NCBI GenBank assembly: GCA_964492825.1
Contig: CAZBLP010000058.1
Coordinates: forward strand, 1 to 10,921
Reading direction: 5' to 3'
Length of the DNA stretch: 10,921 bases
DNA from: CAZBLP01 sp964492825
GTDB taxonomy: Bacteria; DYJV01
Of this stretch, positions 5,566-10,921 are shown piece after piece. The notes beneath the pieces are model-generated. The model worked only from the letters and a program-made list of their open reading frames with translations, had not been told where the DNA came from and did not search any database. Position numbers and translations under genes: made by a program. Every line of letters begins with the position of its first letter. The stretch's first letter is position 1.

Positions 5566-7847
5566 AACTTTTCAATAATCTTTTCACTACTTATTGGAAA
5601 TTGATTTACTCTAACACCGCAAGCATCATACACAGCATTTGCAATAGCAGGTAATGGTGCATCTATTGCAACTTCACCTGCTCCTTTAAGCCCATAAGGA
5701 CCATACTTTTCATCTCTGTCAACTGTAATTGATTGCATATCGGGAATATCAAGAGAAGTTGGCAAAATATATGTAGAAAAATCTTGTGTTAAAATTTTTC
5801 CTTGTTTCACAATCATATTTTCATACAAACCATATCCTATGCCCTGAGCAACTCCACCATGCACCTGCTGCTGAAAAATCTGCGGATTAATCATTCTGCC
5901 GCAGTCACTTACAACAAGGTATCTTTTAACTGAAACACTGCCTGTTAAAATATCAACTTCCACACCTGCAAGATGTGCTCCAAAAGAAAAAATATAATGT
6001 GGAATTCCATGAAGCTTCAGCAATTCATCTTTTGTAGGTTCTTCTCTGCTTATGGGAACACGATATCGCGATGTTACATATCTTTCTGAATTACTAAAAA
6101 ACATTGCTATTTGTTTAAGAGAAATTTCCTTGCCTGATGGAAGATGAATGACTTTGCCTGGTATTAAATCAAAGTTTTTAATATTTTCTTCCATTAAAAG
6201 ATCTGCACATTTTTCAATTATTTTTTCTTTTAAAATATTTGATGCTTTAATAAGCGCATTTCCAAATGTAAAAGTTGTCCTGCTTGCAGAAGATGAGCCT
6301 GATGGCAGTGTTTTGTCTGTATCAGGTAGGACAGGCTCCATTGCTGATATATGCTGGTTTAAAATATTACCAGCTATTTGAAGATAAGTTGAAATATTTC
6401 CCTGTCCCATATCAACAACACCGCAGTAAACTTTAAAACTTCCATCTTCAGTGAGCTCTATTTTAGCATTTGCAATATCAGGCACCTTTGGCCCATATCC
6501 AATTCCATGTATTGCACATGCTATCCCTACACCTCTTTTTTTATTTAAAGGAGCTTCTTTTTTCCAATTCTCCCTGTTTATCCAGAAATCATGTTTTTCT
6601 AAAATCTCAAGGCATTCGTCAACACCTATGGAAGTAAGCATACTTACGTTTATTGCATTTTTATCGCCTCTTTTTAAAATATTTTTTTTCCTAATTTCAA
6701 CAGGGGATAAATTAAGTTTTTCAGAAAGCATATCCATTACTTGCTCAATTCCAGATGCAACTTGTGGCACACCAAAACCTCTGAAAGCACCGCCAATTGG
6801 ATTATTTGTATATGCAACCACTCCTTTTAATTTTGTGTTTGGAATCTTATAAGGTCCACCTGCATGTTCAAGCCCAAGAGCCATTACAACTCCTCCAAGA
6901 TGATCATGAGGACCTGTGTCATATTTAATATCAGCATAAAGAGCATTTAAAGTCCCATCTGACTTTGCTCCTATTTTAAAATAAATTTTTGCAGGATGTC
7001 TTTTAACTCCAGCAATAAAACTTTCTTCCCTTTCATACCAAATTTTTACAGGTATTTCAGGAAAGTTCATAGCTGCAAGTCCTAAAAATGTTTGAACAGT
7101 AATTCCGTCTTTTCCACCAAATGCTCCACCGCAGTATGGTGCAATAATTCTAACTTTATTAACCTCAAGGCCTAATGCTTCTGCAACTTCTGCTCTATCA
7201 CGAAAGGGTGTCTGAGTTGATACTGTTATTTCAAGGATGCGGTCTTTTGTAAATATCGCCCAGCCTGTTTCAGTTTCAAGATATGCATGCTCCTGCATTG
7301 GAAGTTGAAACTCTGCATCAATTACTACATCTGATTCAGAAAAACCTTTATCAATCTCACCTTTTTTTAATTCTCCCTTTAATAGAACATTGCCCTCTTT
7401 ATGAGTTTTATGTATTATAGGTGCATTGGTTTTTAAAGAATCTTCTATACTTAGCAAAGGTTGAATCTCTTTAATCTCAAGTTCAATTGCGTCAATTGCT
7501 TTTTCTAAAGAATATCTGTTTTCTGAAATAACAAGTGCAACAGGAGAACCTCTGTGAGTTATAAAATCAGTTGCAAGCACTTCCTGATCTTTTTGAACAA
7601 CTCCTTGTGCGTTAGAGCCTGAAACATCTTTTGCAAGCAATATTTTTTTTACACCTTCCACCTTAAGAGCTTTTTCAATATCAACCGATAGTAATTTCCC
7701 GCAAGGCACATTCCCTCTTTTAACACCAACCCACAACATTCCATCTTTATAAAAATCAACTGCATAACGTGTTTTACCTGTAACTTTTTCATAAGCATCA
7801 AATCTTGGAATATTTTTACCTATTTCACATGATATATTTTTCACCAA
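5550..7847 (-). CDS. Xanthine dehydrogenase-family molybdopterin-binding catalytic subunit
   Basis: This ~765-residue subunit carries the molybdenum cofactor and hydroxylates a substrate carbon (N-heterocycle or aldehyde), delivering electrons to the 2Fe-2S/FAD subunit encoded next. Landmarks in order: MQEHAYLET (184-192; the Gln that contacts the Mo centre in xanthine oxidoreductase), CGGAFGGKD (239-247), GAFRGFGVPQ (353-362; R356 matches bovine Arg880), GQGNISTYLQIAG (481-493), a Ser-rich GSSSASRTT stretch (517-525), VHGGVAQGIGYGLYE (662-676) and KGAGEVAIDAPLPAIANA (721-738; E725 matches the catalytic bovine Glu1261). The residue matching bovine Glu802 is Asp247, so the substrate may not be xanthine. 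The Cys-bearing active-site loop of CO dehydrogenase is absent. Initiation is TTG (7845-7847) or the next codon, GTG (7842-7844): AAGGAG lies 5 and 8 bases upstream respectively, so the true start may be 7844. The upstream aminotransferase stop overlaps this ribosome-binding site, indicating one transcript. Confidence 0.93.
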   Translation of the reverse strand: MVKNISCEIGKNIPRFDAYEKVTGKTRYAVDFYKDGMLWVGVKRGNVPCGKLLSVDIEKALKVEGVKKILLAKDVSGSNAQGVVQKDQEVLATDFITHRGSPVALVISENRYSLEKAIDAIELEIKEIQPLLSIEDSLKTNAPIIHKTHKEGNVLLKGELKKGEIDKGFSESDVVIDAEFQLPMQEHAYLETETGWAIFTKDRILEITVSTQTPFRDRAEVAEALGLEVNKVRIIAPYCGGAFGGKDGITVQTFLGLAAMNFPEIPVKIWYEREESFIAGVKRHPAKIYFKIGAKSDGTLNALYADIKYDTGPHDHLGGVVMALGLEHAGGPYKIPNTKLKGVVAYTNNPIGGAFRGFGVPQVASGIEQVMDMLSEKLNLSPVEIRKKNILKRGDKNAINVSMLTSIGVDECLEILEKHDFWINRENWKKEAPLNKKRGVGIACAIHGIGYGPKVPDIANAKIELTEDGSFKVYCGVVDMGQGNISTYLQIAGNILNQHISAMEPVLPDTDKTLPSGSSSASRTTFTFGNALIKASNILKEKIIEKCADLLMEENIKNFDLIPGKVIHLPSGKEISLKQIAMFFSNSERYVTSRYRVPISREEPTKDELLKLHGIPHYIFSFGAHLAGVEVDILTGSVSVKRYLVVSDCGRMINPQIFQQQVHGGVAQGIGYGLYENMIVKQGKILTQDFSTYILPTSLDIPDMQSITVDRDEKYGPYGLKGAGEVAIDAPLPAIANAVYDACGVRVNQFPISSEKIIEKLECRI

Positions 7848-7852
7848 ACAAG

Positions 7853-7858
7853 CTCCTT
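7853..7858 (-). promoter_or_regulatory. Ribosome-binding site with two candidate starts, TTG and GTG
   Basis: AAGGAG on the minus strand begins immediately after the TA of the aminotransferase stop codon, sharing bases with it. It is 5 bases from TTG (7847) and 8 bases from the adjacent in-frame GTG (7844). Both spacings work; the two starts differ by one residue. Confidence 0.65.
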
Positions 7859-8971
7859 TTATCTATTGGGAAGTATTTTCTCAAAAGATTCAATAAAAAG
7901 CTCCATTGCTTCATGAGAGCCTATACTTAATCTAATCCAGTTAGGATATCTGAAACCTGTCATACTACGTACAATCACACCATGGGACAGAAGTTTTCTA
8001 TAAGCAAGAGTATCACTCATTGGAACTTTTATCATAATATAGCATCCTTCTTTTGCTACAAAAGTGAGATTTAACCTCTGCAACTCCTTAGCTATAAAAG
8101 ATTTTTCTTTTCTAATATGTTCTCTTGTTTTAAAAATATGCTCATTATCATCAACAGCAGCAAGAGCTGCTTCTTGAGCAAGTGTATTTACTGAATAAAC
8201 AACACATGTACGCCTTATAATATCAACAACTTCCATGCTTCCTGCAAGATAGCCTATTCTCAATCCTGCAAGCCCATACATTTTTGAAAAAGTTCTAAAA
8301 ACAACAAGGTTGGGATATTTTTTCAAAAGTTTCATGCCATCAGGATAATCATCTTTATCAACAAACTCAAAGTATGCTTCATCAACTACTACAATTTGCT
8401 GACCATTTATTTTATCAAGAAAATTACATAATCTTTTTGTGTTCCAGTATGTGCCTGTGGGATTATTGGGATTGCATATAAATAGAATTTTAGTTTTTTT
8501 ATCAATAGCATCTAACATTGCATTATCATCAAACTCAAAATTTTTTAAAGGTATAAGCTTTGCATCAAATCCTGAAAAAGTGGCTATCCATTCGTAAACT
8601 GCAAAAGTTTTATCTGCTGTAATAATATTGTCTCCTTGCTCGCAAAATGCTTTTATAACAAATGCAATTACTTCATTAGCTCCATTGCCAACAAGAAATT
8701 GGTCAGGATGTAAATCAAATTTTTCTGCAAGTTTATTACGTAAATGATATGCATCTCCACTGGGATATATTGCAACCTTTGCTGGATTATGATTTTTCAA
8801 GATTTCTCTTGCTTTTAAAGGAGGACCAAGAGGATTTTCATTATTATTTAATCTGTGTAATCTGTTTACATTAAATATTTTCTTTAAAACATCATCAGGT
8901 TTTGAAGGAATATATGCTTGAAATTTTTTTACATACTCAGGGACAAGTTCTGATAAAGGAATCTGTTTCAT
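7859..8971 (-). CDS. HisC-like PLP-dependent aminotransferase (class I/II fold)
   Basis: This 370-residue cytosolic enzyme has the layout and length of histidinol-phosphate aminotransferase. NNNENPLGPP (42-51) is the HisC-type N-terminal substrate loop. GNGANEVI (95-102) binds the cofactor phosphate. CNPNNPTGTY (166-175) holds the Asn that contacts PLP, VVDEAYFEF (195-203) has D197, which pairs with the pyridine nitrogen, and FRTFSKMYGLAGLRIGY (225-241) has K230 as the Schiff-base lysine. R335 and R347 (VRSMTGF...RLSIGSHEA) match the HisC substrate-binding arginines. The HisC fold also serves aromatic amino acid aminotransferases and the threonine-phosphate decarboxylase CobD, and no other histidine gene is here, so the substrate could differ. 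It starts at ATG, 3 bases after the stop of the RsbW/GNAT-like gene; its GGAG lies inside that gene's last codons, so the two are translationally coupled. It is followed after 11 bases by the molybdenum hydroxylase. Confidence 0.88.
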   Translation of the reverse strand: MKQIPLSELVPEYVKKFQAYIPSKPDDVLKKIFNVNRLHRLNNNENPLGPPLKAREILKNHNPAKVAIYPSGDAYHLRNKLAEKFDLHPDQFLVGNGANEVIAFVIKAFCEQGDNIITADKTFAVYEWIATFSGFDAKLIPLKNFEFDDNAMLDAIDKKTKILFICNPNNPTGTYWNTKRLCNFLDKINGQQIVVVDEAYFEFVDKDDYPDGMKLLKKYPNLVVFRTFSKMYGLAGLRIGYLAGSMEVVDIIRRTCVVYSVNTLAQEAALAAVDDNEHIFKTREHIRKEKSFIAKELQRLNLTFVAKEGCYIMIKVPMSDTLAYRKLLSHGVIVRSMTGFRYPNWIRLSIGSHEAMELFIESFEKILPNR

Positions 8972-8974
8972 AAA

Positions 8975-10261
8975 TTATATCTCCATTTGAAATATAACAA
9001 TGTCCCCAACTCCTGCGCATGGTACAAGAACTTTGGAAGAGAAATTAATTTTTAAAAGAGCTGGCACAATATAAGCCTGTTCTGGAATCCCTGTATCTAT
9101 TTCAAAAAATATGTTATTAAATCCTTCTTTTCTTAAAAGATTAATATGGGATAATAAATTGTTTTCAAAATCTTTACCATATAAAAATAGTTTTAAGGTA
9201 GCTGTTTTCATTGATCTGTCAAGAGCTGTAGAAATCACTGAAGAATCAGAAAGAATTTCACCCATTTCATGGACAACTTCTACTTTTCTTGGTAAAAATA
9301 GCATATTATAATTATTATCAAGAAAATTTTTAAGTTCTTCATGACACCATGCAATAGCTCCAGTATCTTCTTTTAGCTGTCTGAAACATACTGGCATTGA
9401 AATTTTATCATTATCTCTATAAATTAATAACCTGCCTATTTCTTCAAAATATTCTTCTGATACTGCATCAATATTTGTTTTGGAATATAAACCTATTGCA
9501 TCTGACTTGCCAATATTTTCAAGACATGCAATTATCAATTCTTCTTTTAAAGGTTTATTAAAATTGTTTTTAAATTCAAAGGGTCCAAAAAACTCTATTA
9601 ATCTTTTATTTAAACTACACCATACAATACCGCCAATAATTTGATTTTTATTGTCAATTGCAATTAAAGTATCATAATTAGAAGAAATAACCATATCAAC
9701 AAGCTTACCTGGATATGAGAAAAAATCAGGGAGTGGTTTTTCATTATAGAAATATTTTACTCTTGCAGCAAATAATTTTAATTCATCTTTATTAGGTTCT
9801 TTTATAAAAAAAGAATCAGAATCTTCATAGAAAATATTTAATTTTTTATTATCAATAGATGGATAAGATTTTTCTTTAATAAGTTGTAAAAATATAGAAT
9901 CCTGATTTTTGGTAATTTTAAAATTATCAACCATTCTTGACGCAATAAGAAGCCCCATTTGTTCTAAATCCTGCTCTTTATTAGGTGAAATTGTTGCAGT
10001 TAAATTAAAATTTTTCAAAGAAATATTGCCTTTAAATATAAATTGTAATTCAATAAAATATATACAATTAATACAAACAATTTCTATATTTGTATTTGTT
10101 AAAACTTTACTCAAATATGAAAACAGCTCTTCAACAGCAAGCCTTACTGCAAAAGTCTCTTTTTTTCCTAAACCAAAGGCTCTTGCAGATTCTTCTGCAA
10201 AACTTAAAACAATAGGTAAATACTTATTATTACATAAAAGTTTTAAAGTAATGTTATCCAT
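8975..10261 (-). CDS. Degenerate RsbW-like ATPase domain fused to GNAT-like domain
   Basis: This 428-residue protein has three parts. Residues 1-130 resemble an RsbW-type GHKL ATPase: LAVEELFSYL (41-50) aligns with the N-box but has Tyr49 where the Mg-binding Asn should be; the DxG motif is missing (FKGNISLKN, 77-85); and the glycine box is reduced to MGLLIASRMVD (102-112). ATP binding is therefore doubtful. Residues ~150-290 resemble a GNAT domain (IIGGIVW at 208-214, AIGLYSKTN at 255-263), but the acetyl-CoA loop is unrecognisable. A C-terminal domain (~300-428) begins with AWCHEELKNF and LFLPRKV and ends ACAGVGDIVIFQ-like (415-425, starting from C415). The same order (RsbW, GNAT, extra domain) is one I recall from deltaproteobacterial proteins. 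Both putative catalytic sites look lost, so a binding or decoy role is plausible (inference). The start is ATG, 2 bases after the upstream kinase stop, with AGGAG inside that gene: tight coupling to the intact kinase. Confidence 0.7.
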   Translation of the reverse strand: MDNITLKLLCNNKYLPIVLSFAEESARAFGLGKKETFAVRLAVEELFSYLSKVLTNTNIEIVCINCIYFIELQFIFKGNISLKNFNLTATISPNKEQDLEQMGLLIASRMVDNFKITKNQDSIFLQLIKEKSYPSIDNKKLNIFYEDSDSFFIKEPNKDELKLFAARVKYFYNEKPLPDFFSYPGKLVDMVISSNYDTLIAIDNKNQIIGGIVWCSLNKRLIEFFGPFEFKNNFNKPLKEELIIACLENIGKSDAIGLYSKTNIDAVSEEYFEEIGRLLIYRDNDKISMPVCFRQLKEDTGAIAWCHEELKNFLDNNYNMLFLPRKVEVVHEMGEILSDSSVISTALDRSMKTATLKLFLYGKDFENNLLSHINLLRKEGFNNIFFEIDTGIPEQAYIVPALLKINFSSKVLVPCAGVGDIVIFQMEI

Positions 10262-10263
10262 TG

Positions 10264-10677
10264 TTATTCTCCTACGTAAACAATTATCTTAAGAATATTT
10301 TTACCAGCTATTCTTTTATATTCAATACTTTTTGCAAGCTGTTTGACAATAGATATTCCCAAGCCTCCTATTCTGGCTTTTTCAATATCATGTTGGAAAT
10401 TATCCTTTTTTTGTGTTGGATCAAATTCAATGCCGCTGTCTTCAAAAATTAATGTTATATTGTTATTTTCATAAAAAATCTCTAAAGAAAAGTCACCATT
10501 GCCATTGGGATAGGAATAAGAACAGATATTAACAACTATTTCTTCAATTATTAGGTAGATATTAAATAAAGTTTTTGGTGACAATTTTATTTTTTCAACA
10601 AATTTTTCAACAAATAAATTAAGCTTTTTTAAAGATTCTTTTTTAGCTGAAAGAGTTATTTTTGCAGTGTTTTCCAA
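10264..10677 (-). CDS. RsbW-like anti-sigma factor serine/threonine kinase (GHKL ATPase)
   Basis: This 137-residue protein is a single HATPase_c_2 domain, the usual size for anti-sigma kinases of partner-switching systems. They bind a sigma factor or another target and phosphorylate a STAS-domain antagonist, which a PP2C phosphatase restores. The motifs are intact: N-box IIEEIVVNICSYSYP (43-57; E46, N50), FEDSGIEFDP (78-87; D80, G82) and GGLGISIVKQLAK (104-116). The start is TTG (10675-10677): a stop codon directly precedes it in frame and no ATG or GTG occurs in the next 30 codons. Only a weak AAAGG lies 9 bases upstream, so translation may be low or coupled to the phosphatase gene ending 43 bases before. 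The degenerate ATPase/GNAT gene follows after 2 bases. No STAS antagonist or sigma factor is visible in the window. Confidence 0.88.
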   Translation of the reverse strand: MENTAKITLSAKKESLKKLNLFVEKFVEKIKLSPKTLFNIYLIIEEIVVNICSYSYPNGNGDFSLEIFYENNNITLIFEDSGIEFDPTQKKDNFQHDIEKARIGGLGISIVKQLAKSIEYKRIAGKNILKIIVYVGE

Positions 10678-10720
10678 TTAATAGGGCCTTTAATTATACT
10701 TATTTGTTTTTCATTGAATT

Positions 10721-10921
10721 TCAGCATCTTTTTAATGTTAAAACCGTAATATCATCTGCTTGAGGGATTCCTTTGGAATAATCGAAAATTTTATTAGTAA
10801 TAATTTTTAGCAATGCTTCGGAAGAGTTAACATTAGCTTCTTTTAAAAGATTTTCCAATCTATTATGGCCAAACAGCTCTTCCTTGCTATTGAAAGCTTC
10901 TGTAATCCCATCAGTATAAAA
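10721..10921 (-). CDS. SpoIIE/RsbU-type PP2C serine phosphatase, C-terminal fragment (5' end outside window)
   Basis: The last 66 codons of a longer gene are visible, entering at the window edge and ending at TGA (10721-10723). FYTDGITEAFNSKEELFGHNR at its start is the near-universal SpoIIE/RsbU block (YTDGxxEAxN...FG), with D4 of the fragment a metal ligand. IPQADDITVLTLKR (52-65) is the terminal DDxT block, with D56 and D57 as metal ligands. Such phosphatases dephosphorylate a STAS-domain antagonist and so release a partner from the RsbW-type kinase, encoded here 43 bases downstream. Upstream sensor domains, if any, lie beyond the window. Family confident; target inferred from context. Confidence 0.9.
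   Translation of the reverse strand, partial: FYTDGITEAFNSKEELFGHNRLENLLKEANVNSSEALLKIITNKIFDYSKGIPQADDITVLTLKRC

Noticed and set aside
6451..6852. Plus-strand open frame of 133 codons
   Set aside because: It lies antisense inside the molybdopterin subunit gene, whose conserved motifs cover the same bases, and shows no family features of its own.
5550..7847. Aerobic CO dehydrogenase large subunit
   Set aside because: The active-site loop reads GGAFRGFGV, with no Cys as in CoxL, and the electron-transfer subunit is a 2Fe-2S/FAD fusion of the xanthine dehydrogenase kind.
9909..10292. Plus-strand open frame of 127 codons
   Set aside because: It is antisense to the RsbW/GNAT-like gene and the end of the kinase gene; its composition is that of a complement of AT-rich coding DNA and it lacks a ribosome-binding site of the type seen here.
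10693..10698. Perfect TATAAT on the minus strand upstream of the RsbW-like gene
   Set aside because: It would place the transcript start about 9 bases from the TTG, leaving no room for a leader, and no acceptable -35 hexamer lies 16-18 bases upstream; such matches are common in DNA this AT-rich.

Overview
The window is very AT-rich (roughly 30% GC by eye). Every gene I can support lies on the minus strand, so transcription runs from the high-coordinate end toward position 1. Start regions carry clear GGAG or AGGAG ribosome-binding sites, several starts are TTG, and neighbouring genes overlap or sit a few bases apart. Gene content (molybdenum hydroxylase, possible aminofutalosine-type deaminase, SpoIIE/RsbW partner switching, RsbW-GNAT-type fusions) fits a Gram-negative, probably anaerobic bacterium of the Desulfobacterota/Deferribacterota sort with an AT-rich genome. 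That placement is inference from gene families; no rRNA or other marker is present.

Layout in transcription order. (1) 10921-8975, a signalling block: the C-terminus of a SpoIIE/PP2C phosphatase (cut by the window edge), an intact small RsbW-like anti-sigma kinase, and a 428-residue protein with a degenerate RsbW-like ATPase domain followed by a degenerate GNAT-like domain and a C-terminal domain. (2) 8971-7859, a HisC-type PLP aminotransferase. (3) 7847-4104, a two-subunit molybdenum hydroxylase of the xanthine dehydrogenase family: catalytic molybdopterin subunit, then a fused 2Fe-2S/FAD subunit. (4) 4113-1863, a 12-TM MFS transporter and an N-terminally anchored SGNH hydrolase, both overlapping their upstream genes. 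(5) 1856-708, a metal-dependent amidohydrolase/deaminase. (6) 650-1, the start of a GNAT-family protein that runs off the left edge and appears to be a paralogue of the GNAT half of the 428-residue protein.

Intergenic gaps are -17, -10, 2, 3, 6, 11, 43, 57 and 75 bases, so most or all of the window could be one operon or two or three overlapping transcripts. The 75-base gap between the hydroxylase subunits holds an imperfect tandem repeat and a small hairpin. The 57-base gap before the left-edge gene has a plausible sigma70-like promoter.

One reading, which is inference, is that a phosphorylation-controlled partner switch is co-expressed with a small-molecule pathway: hydroxylation of an N-heterocycle or aldehyde, deamination or transamination, and transport. 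The substrate cannot be named from sequence. No STAS antagonist, sigma factor, histidine-biosynthesis partner or molybdenum-cofactor maturation gene is visible. There are no RNA genes, CRISPR arrays, insertion sequences or convincing terminators, and no stretch longer than 75 bases lacks a gene.
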